A stretch of 38,656 nt of DNA from an uncultured Bacteroidales bacterium (GTDB taxonomy: Bacteria; Bacteroidota; Bacteroidia; Bacteroidales; Bacteroidaceae): NCBI GenBank assembly GCA_902778265.1, contig CACYXI010000020.1:1-38656 (forward strand), in the 5' to 3' direction. Below, one piece after another: positions 26,774 to 34,603 of this stretch; the first letter of the stretch is position 1; each line of letters opens with the position of its first letter. The notes under the pieces are model-generated. The model made no database searches. It was not told the origin of the DNA and worked only from the letters and a program-made list of their open reading frames with translations. Position numbers and translations under genes: made by a program.

Positions 26774-26831
26774 GAACGCAAAGCCGCTAAGTCGCAAAGT
26801 TTTTTCTTAGCGTCTTTGCGCCTTTGCGTTC
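26774..26831. terminator. AACGCAAAG-word palindrome between convergent genes
   Basis: GAACGCAAAGCCGCTAAGTC and on (26774-26799) pairs with CTTAGCGTCTTTGCGCCTTT and on (26806-26831) around a TTTTTT loop. It lies six bases from the DUF6266 stop codon (- strand) and downstream of the DUF4625 gene. A two-way terminator is the natural reading. It is the third copy of this word family. Confidence 0.7.
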
Positions 26832-26837
26832 TGGTTA

Positions 26838-27767
26838 TTAGAGCGAGTCGTTACCGCCGCCGCCGTTTCCGCCGCCATTGTCACCGCTGTTTCCTCCGCC
26901 AGAGGCGGTGTTTCCAGTCGCCTCCCCATTCGGAGTGAGGAACGCGCTACGACCTTCTCCGTAGCTACTCTTGGCGAGGTTGAACGCGAGGTCGCCCTGA
27001 TACTGGCTCAGAATGCTATTGGCATTGATAAGGAGCTGAGAGCTGACGAGCGTCTTGCCATTACTCTTGCGAGAGTGAACCCACGCAAACACGCAGTCGC
27101 CATCGTTGCCAGAGTGACCGAGACAGCCGTCCTGTGCGGAGAAGCCGTTTCTGATAGTCACGTCCCAGAGCTTGTCCTCGTTGTCGGCATCGAGCACCAC
27201 CTTGCTTGAGAAGAACTGACAGTAAGGAATGCCAGTCTCAGCGTTCACCTTCTGCTTCACGAGGAAGAAAGAGATCTGGTCGCCGTAGTTGTAGTCAACA
27301 TTGTTGCTTACAACCGAGCGTGAGAACTGCGCCACGGTAGTATTGGAGGTGATGCCGTCAGAACCGAGGGCGATGTCGGTGGTGATGTTCTGTCCGGTGC
27401 CAGAAACCACGATAGCAGGGAGCGAGCCTTGTGTAATCTGATACGGAGCAGCCACGCACGCACCACCAGAGACGGCTTGCTTGGTGAGATAGACGGGAGT
27501 CTGCTGCATATTGAGGCGCACGAACATGTTGTAGTCGCTTAGTCCGATAGCCTTCGACTCGAAGCCGTAGTTAAGGAGCGGACGGATGCCTCTGTACATC
27601 GCCACCACGTTAGTGAACTTAGTGCGTGTCCTCATCTGTGACTCAGTGCGAGGGTTTGACACTACTGTTACCTTGCCAGAAACGATAGTCTGGCCGTTGA
27701 CCTGCTTGAAGGTGAGGTCACCCATTGAACCTTTGAATTTTCTTACAATACCTGAAAGTACTGCCAT
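26838..27767 (-). CDS. DUF6266 family protein with Gly/Asn-rich tail
   Basis: This 309-residue protein of unknown function is recognised by the family-type start VLSGIVRKFKGSMGDLTFKQ, then VNGQTIVSGKV, NPRTESQMRTRTKF and GLSDYNMFVRLN. No signal peptide is seen. In my recollection, Bacteroidota genomes carry DUF6266 genes near phage-like or repeat-rich loci. The C-terminal 30 residues are a low-complexity Gly/Asn/Ser tail (SGGGNSGDNGGGNGGGGNDS) after the conserved part. It is the only complete gene on the - strand here. A candidate promoter lies at 28049-28080, giving a leader of about 275 bases. Confidence 0.8.
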   Translation of the reverse strand: MAVLSGIVRKFKGSMGDLTFKQVNGQTIVSGKVTVVSNPRTESQMRTRTKFTNVVAMYRGIRPLLNYGFESKAIGLSDYNMFVRLNMQQTPVYLTKQAVSGGACVAAPYQITQGSLPAIVVSGTGQNITTDIALGSDGITSNTTVAQFSRSVVSNNVDYNYGDQISFFLVKQKVNAETGIPYCQFFSSKVVLDADNEDKLWDVTIRNGFSAQDGCLGHSGNDGDCVFAWVHSRKSNGKTLVSSQLLINANSILSQYQGDLAFNLAKSSYGEGRSAFLTPNGEATGNTASGGGNSGDNGGGNGGGGNDSL

Positions 27768-28048
27768 AGCCTAACCAAGCCTTCCCAAAGGGAAGGATGT
27801 TTTATAGTAACGATCCTTCCATTTGCCCGCGCTTGGCATTTCGGGGTTTTAATTGTTAATAATGATATGTTTGCTCTCCCATTTCCGCCCTTCATTCTCC
27901 CATCCGGATTGGGAGTCAGTAGGGTTTCAATATGGGCTTATAAGGAAACCGCTCACCGCCCTCAGTTGTAACCACTCCCCCTTGAGGGGGTGAGGGGGAA
28001 GGAGCCCTCCCTTGGGGAGGGACTGGGTGGGCTTCTTATTTCCGAGTG
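27768..28048 (-). other. Repeat-rich leader of the DUF6266 gene
   Basis: No gene is seen. It contains a nested palindrome (CCAAGC 27775-27780 with GCTTGG 27831-27836, enclosing CCTTCCC-AAA-GGGAAGG). It also has CTCCCA/TGGGAG at 27897-27915 and a G/C-rich repeat at 27970-28036 related to the one at the GH9 start. If the promoter at 28049 is used, all of this is transcribed as 5' leader. Confidence 0.5.
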
Positions 28049-28080
28049 CAAAGTTACTGCAATATTTTTCGGAACTGCAA
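28049..28080 (-). promoter_or_regulatory. Promoter for DUF6266 (minus strand)
   Basis: CAAAGTTA at 28049-28056 reads TAACTTTG on the - strand, with a TTGC-type box about 21 bases upstream (28077-28080). Transcription would start near 28043. Confidence 0.55.
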
Positions 28081-28183
28081 GAAAATGCGGAAAATAATAT
28101 GTTACAACGGAAAATAGTTGCGCTTGATGATGTAACGCGCTGAGTATCAGTGAGAAATTTTCGGAATAGAATTGATGAGAAAA

Positions 28184-28354
28184 CAATGTAACATATATCT
28201 GTTACATAATCGGGGGAGGGGGTGAGAGAGTGTATTTTTCCTCATAATATAATATATAATAAATATATTATATATTATATTATGAATATTTTTTTTAGAA
28301 ACCATAGGATAGTGGGATGGTGTGCCTTTTTTGTAACAGATATATGTTACATTG
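28184..28354. repeat. 23-bp inverted repeat enclosing a long AT palindrome
   Basis: CAATGTAACATATATCTGTT plus ACA (28184-28206) recurs exactly inverted at 28332-28354. Each arm is itself palindromic (TGTAACA/TGTTACA). Centred between them is a near-perfect AT palindrome at about 28242-28283 (CATAATATAATATATAAT against its complement). A third copy of 21 of the 23 bases is at 37134-37154. The unit ends 50 bases before the -33 box of the second TonB receptor gene. Confidence 0.85.
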
Positions 28355-28404
28355 CGCACAAAAGCAACTTTTTTAGGGATGTTTCGAAAATTTCTGATAG
28401 AATA

Positions 28405-28436
28405 TTTGCGGATATTTGAAAAAATGATTATCTTTG
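28405..28436 (+). promoter_or_regulatory. Promoter for the second TonB receptor operon
   Basis: TTTG (28405-28408) and TATCTTTG (28429-28436) are 20 bases apart. The predicted start near 28443 leaves a 20-base leader before ATG 28463. This argues against the longer open frame that begins at 28352. Confidence 0.8.
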
Positions 28437-28462
28437 CAATCGTTATATCAAATAATTTGACC

Positions 28463-30649
28463 ATGTATCGTATCATATTCGTCTCTCTCGTTTCATTCTT
28501 CATGCCATCGCTATGCTGCGGAAAGGCTCTGCACCCCGATACGCTCGTGGCGAAGAAACAGAAGGAAATCTACAAGGAAACGGAGCTTGACGATGTGAGC
28601 ATTGTGGGCAAAGACCGCACACAGCGACTGCGCGAGGGAGCTTTCAGCGTCAACGCTATCAACGTGGGCGACAAGGCGAACTCCGTGAACGACATCACCA
28701 ACATCATCAATCGCACGGCAGGTGTCAAGGTGCGCACTCAGGGCGGTTTAGGCTCAGAGTTCGACCTCAGCGTGAATGGGCTTTCGGGCAACTCCATTCG
28801 CTATTTCATCGATGGCGTGCCGCTTGAGACGAAGGGCGTGGGTATGAAGTTTTCTGATATTCCCATCAACCTCATTCAGCGCGTGGAGATATACAAGGGC
28901 GTGGTGCCGTCATCGTTTGGAATAGATGCCCTCGGAGGTGCTGTGAACATAGTTACCAAAACACCTAACACCCAACACCCATCACCCTATATTGACGCAT
29001 CTTACAGCGTGGGCGCATTCGGTACGCATCAGCTAAATGTGAATGGGCAGTACGTGCTTCCAAAGACGAGACTGATACTCCGACCAGTGGTTGGCTACAA
29101 CCATTCGAAGAACAACTACACGATGAAGGAAGTAGAGGTATGGGATGAAGCGCAGCGCAAGTACGTACCCACCGAGCGCGAACGATTTCACGATGGCTAT
29201 ACCTCGTTTCTGGGGCAGTTGGAGGCGGGCTTTATGAATGTGCCGTGGGCAGATGCGGCATTCGTTACGCTGGCTTATTCGCAGATGCAGAAGGAGTTGC
29301 AGACGGGAGCCACGCAGAGCCGCGTGTACGGTATGGCAGAGCGCGAGAGCAAGGCATGGAACGTTGCCGTGAGATATGCCAAGCGCGATTTCATCATGCC
29401 AAAGCTCGACGTGAAACTATCAGCCTCGCACACATGGGACAACTCCATAACCACCGACACTTGCTTCCGCAAATACGACTGGAACGGCAACTACATCAAG
29501 TCGTCGCGTAGCGAGATAACCTCTCGCGAACGCTCACGGAGGCACTATGGTCGCCCTCTCACCAACGTACTGCTGAATCTCGGCTACACGTTCAACGACC
29601 ATCATCAGTTGGATTTCAACTACTCCCTGAACCGCATCGGCAACGACCAGTGGGATGATGTGTCAGAAGTGTTCATACCATCCAACGATGTACTGGCAAA
29701 GCATATCCTCGCCCTCACATACAATCAACTGTTCGTAGATGACAGGATGAAGAACACGTTCTTCGTAAAGGATTACGTCAACCATCTGAGCGTGGAGCAG
29801 ACCTACATCCCTACGGTCACCAATTCGCGTGACGTGATGGGCAGCAACACCAACAGCTATCTGGGAGCAGGAGCTGCGGTGAGCTTCGAGATATGGAGGG
29901 CGCTGGGCATCAAGGCGTCATACGAGCGCAGCGTCCGACTGCCTCTGTCGCGCGAATTGCTCGGTAATGCCTCTACCATCTATCCAAGCCTCGCCCTGCG
30001 ACCAGAAGAGAGCAACAACTGGAATGCGGGCATCTACGGCACCGTAGGGCTTGGCGCAGGGCATAGGCTTGAATACGACGTAAACGGTTTCATACGCGAT
30101 GTGGATAACTACATCCAGCCAACCGTTTCCGAAAAAGAGGGCATGATACAGTATGGCAACCTCGCTGCCATCTACGTAAAAGGCTTCGAGACCGAACTGC
30201 GCTACATCTGGCGCAACCGTATGCACGTAACGGGCAACATAAGCTGGCAGGATGCACGCGACCGTATGGAGCTGAAATCAGACGGCAAGCCATCAGCCAC
30301 CTACGACAACCGCGTACCTAACCGTCCGTGGCTCTATGCCAACCTAAATCTCGACTACGAGTTTCGCTACATCCTCTCAAAGACCGACCGCCTCACGCTG
30401 GCTGCGGGCTATCAGTGGGTGCACTGGTACTACCTCACGTGGGAGGCCTACGGCTATGCCGAGACGAAGGCGCGAATACCCGGTCAGGACATCTTCGACG
30501 CAACGGCGACCTATTCCTTCCACGATGGGCGCTACAACATAACGCTTGGCTGCAACAACCTGACAGACCATCTGGCATACGACAACTACAAGCTTCAGAA
30601 GCCAGGCAGGTATGTGTATGCAAAGTTCAGACTTTTCTTACAAAAATAA
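28463..30649 (+). CDS. TonB-dependent outer-membrane receptor, probably iron/siderophore
   Basis: This 728-residue receptor starts at ATG 28463, chosen because the promoter lies just upstream and the protein then begins with a signal peptide (MYRIIFVSLVSFFMPSLCCG). A TonB-box-like ELDDVSIVGKD precedes the plug, which has INRTAGVKVRTQGGLGSEFD, then LSVNGLSG, YFIDGVPLETKG and IYKGVVPSSFGIDALGGAVN. The barrel includes VRLPLSRELLGN and ends YVYAKFRLFLQK. The genes 23 and 49 bases apart downstream (134-aa protein, DUF4374) make an operon. Receptor plus DUF4374 is an arrangement I associate with iron-siderophore uptake in Bacteroidota. The ligand is not determinable here. Confidence 0.9.
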   Translation: MYRIIFVSLVSFFMPSLCCGKALHPDTLVAKKQKEIYKETELDDVSIVGKDRTQRLREGAFSVNAINVGDKANSVNDITNIINRTAGVKVRTQGGLGSEFDLSVNGLSGNSIRYFIDGVPLETKGVGMKFSDIPINLIQRVEIYKGVVPSSFGIDALGGAVNIVTKTPNTQHPSPYIDASYSVGAFGTHQLNVNGQYVLPKTRLILRPVVGYNHSKNNYTMKEVEVWDEAQRKYVPTERERFHDGYTSFLGQLEAGFMNVPWADAAFVTLAYSQMQKELQTGATQSRVYGMAERESKAWNVAVRYAKRDFIMPKLDVKLSASHTWDNSITTDTCFRKYDWNGNYIKSSRSEITSRERSRRHYGRPLTNVLLNLGYTFNDHHQLDFNYSLNRIGNDQWDDVSEVFIPSNDVLAKHILALTYNQLFVDDRMKNTFFVKDYVNHLSVEQTYIPTVTNSRDVMGSNTNSYLGAGAAVSFEIWRALGIKASYERSVRLPLSRELLGNASTIYPSLALRPEESNNWNAGIYGTVGLGAGHRLEYDVNGFIRDVDNYIQPTVSEKEGMIQYGNLAAIYVKGFETELRYIWRNRMHVTGNISWQDARDRMELKSDGKPSATYDNRVPNRPWLYANLNLDYEFRYILSKTDRLTLAAGYQWVHWYYLTWEAYGYAETKARIPGQDIFDATATYSFHDGRYNITLGCNNLTDHLAYDNYKLQKPGRYVYAKFRLFLQK

Positions 30650-30672
30650 CATAATCAATTACACAGAAACGC

Positions 30673-31077
30673 ATGAAAAAACTTTTACTCTCGATCATGG
30701 CTATGCTATGCGTGATCATTGCGAAGGCTGACGAAACGGCCGCCAACGCCATACTGGTGTGGGTGGACGGCACATCAACCTGCTACCAGCTCGAAAGTAT
30801 GCCACAGGTGACATACGATGACGGCGCTGCGGTACTTACGCTTCAGGGTAAGTCAACCCCTGAGCTTACGCTTCCGCTTGAAGGCGGGGCGAAATTGGAG
30901 ATAACCTACGGCGTGTATAAGGAAACAACGGCAATAGAGGAAATTGAGGCCGCCGATGCACAGGATGCCAAGAACGACGGCACGGTTCGCCGCGTGGGTA
31001 AGTATATCTCTGGCGGTAAGCTCATTATCGTTCGCGATGGGCATCAGTATGATGTTAGCGGAAAGTTAATCAAGTAA
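30673..31077 (+). CDS. Small exported protein with C-terminal sorting-like module
   Basis: This 134-residue protein has no family I can name. It has a signal peptide (MKKLLLSIMAMLCVIIAKA), a short beta-rich module (ANAILVWVDGTSTCYQLESM and on), then a linker. It ends with TAIEEIEA and GKYISGGKLIIVRDGHQYDV. The tail resembles the end of the GH5 enzyme (TSIENV; GKVVVVKGEDKYIVDG), suggesting a shared secretion or anchoring signal. Together the two modules account for almost the whole protein. It lies 23 bases after the TonB receptor and 26 before the DUF4374 gene, so it is surely co-transcribed. Confidence 0.75.
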   Translation: MKKLLLSIMAMLCVIIAKADETAANAILVWVDGTSTCYQLESMPQVTYDDGAAVLTLQGKSTPELTLPLEGGAKLEITYGVYKETTAIEEIEAADAQDAKNDGTVRRVGKYISGGKLIIVRDGHQYDVSGKLIK

Positions 31078-31103
31078 GTATCACATCTATTTAGAAGAAA
31101 AGA

Positions 31104-32423
31104 ATGAAAAAGATATTATTTTCAATAGCAGCACTCTTGGCGAGTGCAAGCATCAGCGCACAGACAGTACAGCTCTTCAAGGGCGAGACATTGGTAAAGG
31201 AATACACACAGGACGAGGTTGACCGCGTAGTGTTCAAGGAGGCTCAGGAGATCGTCAATCCTATCGACGAGTCAAAGTATCACTATGACCTCTACCTCAC
31301 CGTAGGCAAGCATGGCGGTATGAGCTCTAAGAACACCACACTGGTGCGCAGTATCGATGCTCTCGATGCAAGTAAGGGCGTTATCACCATCACAGGCATA
31401 GGCACGGAGCTTGGCGAATATACTATGGAGTCAATATCCAAGGACGGATACTACTATCAGATTCCATCAAGCGCCGACCGCTTCACCAAGTATCAGATCA
31501 AGGACAATGCCGTTCAGGTGGTTCAGGAGCAGCCTTTCGTTGAGAACACCTTCAAGCCACGTAACTACGCTCACGCTTGGCTCAACGACAACACGCTCAT
31601 CCTTATGTCTTCTGACGGCGACAACAAGAAGGTGATCTGGACAAAGCTCAACACCGACGATATGACAATCCTTGCCGAAGGCTCTCTCGACCTCCCTATC
31701 GACGAGGGTTTCAGCACTATCACCACATCAGGACTCCTTGCGTATCGCGCTGCCGATAATAAGCTTTTCTACACCTACCACAGCAAGACCGTATCAGGCA
31801 AGAAGTCAACAAGTGCGAAGAAGTTCCACCTCGTGGCTATCAATGCTGCTGACATGACCGTAGAGGCTAATAACCTCAGTTTTGAGGATGCTGAGGAGGC
31901 AGGTAGCGCATACGGCGAGCTGATGCAGAACTTCACCATGTTCGATAAGGCAGGCAACCTCTATTTCGCTGCCTTCCAGACCGTTGGTGAGGTTGAGCAG
32001 GGCCGTCTCTATCGCATCAAGCCAGGTGAGCTGAACTTCGACCCAACATACAACGGCTTCACCAACACCGACGGCAAGCTACTCACCGTGCAGTATATCG
32101 GCAACGGCAAGGCATTCGTTTACAGCCGCACCGACTCTGAGGGAACAGCAATCGACAGCTACTCTCATTACTATTCAGTAATCGACCTGAAGAACTGCAC
32201 CACCACACGCCTCACCTACGACGGCAAGCAGCTTCCTTACAGCGGCGGTCGCTTCTCTCAGCGCTCGGTAGTGGTTAATGGTAAGGTGTATTTCGGCATC
32301 AATGCTCAGGATGTTACAAACTCTCAGATGTACATCTACGATGCCCTCACAGGCGAGGTTACGAAGGGTGCCGAGGTTGATGGCTCGCACTTCTTCGATA
32401 TGATTCGCGTAGTAAAAAATTAG
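31104..32423 (+). CDS. DUF4374 family protein, iron-uptake associated
   Basis: This 439-residue protein resembles DUF4374, a probable beta-propeller family found beside TonB receptors in Bacteroidota. Evidence is the overall repeat pattern: RNYAHAWLNDNTLILMSSDG, FHLVAINAADMTV, LYRIKPGELNFDPTYNGF and RSVVVNGKVYFGIN. Family members are often lipoproteins, but this one has a plain signal peptide (LLASASISAQ) with no lipobox. It carries an added N-terminal strand module (VQLFKGETLVKEYTQDEVDR, then VVFKE) similar in layout to the start of the preceding 134-aa protein. A role in handling an iron complex at the envelope is inferred from context. A terminator follows at 32481. Confidence 0.78.
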   Translation: MKKILFSIAALLASASISAQTVQLFKGETLVKEYTQDEVDRVVFKEAQEIVNPIDESKYHYDLYLTVGKHGGMSSKNTTLVRSIDALDASKGVITITGIGTELGEYTMESISKDGYYYQIPSSADRFTKYQIKDNAVQVVQEQPFVENTFKPRNYAHAWLNDNTLILMSSDGDNKKVIWTKLNTDDMTILAEGSLDLPIDEGFSTITTSGLLAYRAADNKLFYTYHSKTVSGKKSTSAKKFHLVAINAADMTVEANNLSFEDAEEAGSAYGELMQNFTMFDKAGNLYFAAFQTVGEVEQGRLYRIKPGELNFDPTYNGFTNTDGKLLTVQYIGNGKAFVYSRTDSEGTAIDSYSHYYSVIDLKNCTTTRLTYDGKQLPYSGGRFSQRSVVVNGKVYFGINAQDVTNSQMYIYDALTGEVTKGAEVDGSHFFDMIRVVKN

Positions 32424-32480
32424 ATTTTTCTCAATAGATTTAATAGATTTTATATATATTTCATTTAAAGATTATGTGTA

Positions 32481-32521
32481 GGGGGGCTTTCTCAGTGATG
32501 AGCGGGCCCTCCGTTTTTTTT
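32481..32521 (+). terminator. Terminator of the iron-uptake-type operon
   Basis: The outer stem GGGGGGC (32481-32487) pairs with GCCCTCC (32506-32512). An inner CTC/GAG extends it, and eight T follow (32514-32521). It ends the TonB-DUF4374 operon just before the transposase reading frame. Confidence 0.8.
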
Positions 32522-32536
32522 CAGCTTATTTCCGCT

Positions 32537-33642
32537 ATGAATAAAGCTTTATCCTCATATCGTCCGCATGATCCGGGGCATGACTACTATGCTCCGGGTG
32601 TGTATCTCATCACCATCGTGGTGAGGAATAGGGAGTGCAACCATGAGCTTCTCGGCAGTCTGAATAATAACCTCAAAGCCCCCGCGGTGCTGCTCACGGA
32701 GATAGGTCGCGCGGTGATGGAGGAATGGGAGAAACACCAGCCATACAGATGGCGAGGGGCAATGATCTTACCCTCGTAAGCCAAGTGTGTATGCCCGATC
32801 ATTGGCACGGCGTGGTGCAGGTTAATAAGCCCATGAATAAGAGCCTCGGGCATATCATTCAGTATGTGAAGTCATCGTGCACGGCTCGCTGGCGCAAGAT
32901 CACAGGCACGGTGCTTGACTCGAGCTCGAGTCAAGCGATAAGGGGCATGTCAGAGCAGCAGAGGCAGCTCTATTACTCTGCGCTCCCCCTTGAGCAGCAA
33001 CCTCTCTGGGACGATAACTACGACGACACCATCTGCCTTACCGATGCCTTGGGTAACATCGACACGCGCCACTTCTCAGCCATGATTCGCTATGTGAAGG
33101 ATAACCCGCGCCGCGCCATCATCCGTAGGGCAAAGCCAGAGTTCATGCGCCGATGCCTCCATGTGCGCATTAACAACAGAGACTACGCCGCCTTCGGTAA
33201 CCTCTTCCTCCTTCGCTGGGCAAGGAAAGTGCAGGTGTTCTGCCATAGAAAAGCACCCGACCACCGCACACCCTACGAACGCACGGATGCCTATCGCCGC
33301 GAGTGCATGGAATGGAAGCGCATGGTGATGCAAGGCGCAACGGCTATCGTAACACCCGGCATAAGCATGGGCGAGCGCATCATAAAGGATAGGTGCATAG
33401 AGCGTGGCTATCCGCTCATCCACTTGCAGAAAGAGGCGATAGGCCGCTACTGGAAACCAGAGCTGAAACGCTTCGAGGCGTGCGCCAAGGGGGCGCTATT
33501 GATACTCGCCCCGTGGAAGCCCGAGACGATAGGCAAGGTGAACGGCGTGCCAGCCGATACCGACTACTCCATCTTCCATAACCTAAACCATCTGGCAGAG
33601 GAAATCTGCACCTTCGATGGCGAGGCAAGGGTGATAGGGTGA
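32537..33642 (+). pseudogene. REP-associated (IS200-like Y1) tyrosine transposase, frameshifted
   Basis: Two overlapping frames give one protein. The first (ATG 32537 to stop at 32779) encodes the N-terminal part (YAPGVYLITIVVRNRECNHE). The second (from about 32755 to 33642) continues with the HUH motif in VCMPDHWHGVV (His codons 32800 and 32806) and the likely catalytic Tyr in IRYVKDNPRRA (codon 33091). The join is at GAGGGGC (32754-32760), and one extra G would restore the frame (RGGND). It is thus a broken gene, a slippage switch or a sequencing error. The last 150 residues (GATAIVTPGISMGERIIKDR, then GALLILAPW) look like a Rossmann-type add-on domain rather than the usual short transposase end. 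A 24-base perfect palindrome lies inside at 32913-32936. Confidence 0.8.
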
Positions 33643-33726
33643 GAGGGGGGGTACGCGCAAAAAATAAATTTCAAAAAAATGATTTTCGTAAAAGGTTGGA
33701 AATAAAGATGATATAAGGAAAACGGA

Positions 33727-33744
33727 GGGGGTACGCGTACCCCC
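33727..33744. repeat. 18-bp perfect palindrome with TACGCGTA centre
   Basis: GGGGGTACGCGTACCCCC is perfectly palindromic. A half copy, GGGGGGTACGCGC, is at about 33646-33658, just after the transposase stop. The two bracket about 70 bases of A-rich sequence and might mark the end of a mobile unit. Confidence 0.6.
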
Positions 33745-33773
33745 CCGTCCCCATTTATTTCAAGGAAAGATTG

Positions 33774-33817
33774 TACCTTTGCACTCAGAAATCAGAAATG
33801 GTTTCTGGGTGCTTTTT
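33774..33817 (+). promoter_or_regulatory. -7 box fused to a terminator hairpin upstream of the antirepressor
   Basis: TACCTTTG (33774-33781) runs straight into GCACTCAGAAA (33781-33791), which pairs with TTTCTGGGTGC (33802-33812), followed by five T. Transcription from this box would meet a terminator-like hairpin within about 30 bases. No clear -33 TTTG is seen. It may be an attenuator, a terminator of upstream transcription, or a promoter for the BRO gene. Confidence 0.5.
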
Positions 33818-33885
33818 CGTTTATGGGCCCAAGGCGAAGGCACGCTTAGAGTTAATAATAAATAATGAACAATTAATAATTTATA

Positions 33886-34596
33886 ATGAATATGGAGATT
33901 CAGATTTTCAAGAATCCGCAGTTCGCGGAGATCAGAGTGATGGTTAAGGATGGTAAGCCTTGGTTCGTTGGTAAGGATGTGGCTGAGGTGCTTGGGTACA
34001 CAGATACATGTAAAGCAATCAGAATGCATGTCGATGATGATGACAAAGGGGGAGACATTTTGTCCACCCCTGGAGGAAGACAACAAATCACCATCATCAA
34101 CGAGAGTGGTCTCTACTCTCTCATCCTTTCAAGCAAGCTTCCACAGGCGAGGGAGTTCAAGCGTTGGGTGACGAGCGAGGTGTTGCCTCAGATCAGGCAG
34201 ACGGGTGGTTACATCCCTGTGAGCAAGGAGGATGATGAGAAGACGATCCTCTGCAAGGCTATCAACATTATGAACAGCACGATTGAGCAGTTGAGACCGA
34301 AGGCGGAGTATGCGGAGAAGGTGCTGTTGTCGCCTTCATGCTACACCATGACGCAGGTAGCGAAGGGTTTGTCGATGACGGTGCAGGAGCTTATACATAG
34401 GCTGCATGATCTGAGGGTGATCTACCGCAGTCCGAGCGGTCCGCTGATGCTCTATGCTCCTTATCTCAAGAACGGGCTTGAGGCTTACAGAACGAAGCAC
34501 GGAGAGGACATCTTCGGCAATGTGACGTGGAGTAGCTCGTATCTCGTGTGGACGGAGAAGGGTAGGGAGTTTGTGCGCAAATTAATAACGACCTAA
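33886..34596 (+). CDS. BRO/KilAC-type phage antirepressor
   Basis: This 236-residue DNA-binding protein is of the phage antirepressor type. Residues about 1-105 form a BRO-N domain (VMVKDGKPWFVGKDVAEVLG; INESGLYSLILSSKLPQARE, then FKRWVTSEVLPQIR). Residues about 125-236 form a KilAC-like domain (SCYTMTQVAKGLSMTVQELI). Such proteins counteract a repressor during prophage induction or set expression of mobile genes. No phage structural genes are nearby. It precedes a primase-like ATPase gene and a DUF5675 gene, a phage- or plasmid-like replication cassette. The start could also be ATG 33892. Confidence 0.88.
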   Translation: MNMEIQIFKNPQFAEIRVMVKDGKPWFVGKDVAEVLGYTDTCKAIRMHVDDDDKGGDILSTPGGRQQITIINESGLYSLILSSKLPQAREFKRWVTSEVLPQIRQTGGYIPVSKEDDEKTILCKAINIMNSTIEQLRPKAEYAEKVLLSPSCYTMTQVAKGLSMTVQELIHRLHDLRVIYRSPSGPLMLYAPYLKNGLEAYRTKHGEDIFGNVTWSSSYLVWTEKGREFVRKLITT

Positions 34597-34603
34597 CCCG
34601 TCC

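Noticed and set aside
28352-28462. Upstream extension of the second TonB receptor to ATG 28352
   Set aside because: The canonical promoter (28405-28436) lies inside the extension, and a signal peptide starts only at 28463.
32474-32536. Upstream start for the transposase N-terminal frame
   Set aside because: It would lie within the terminator hairpin at 32481-32521; ATG 32537 gives the expected transposase beginning.
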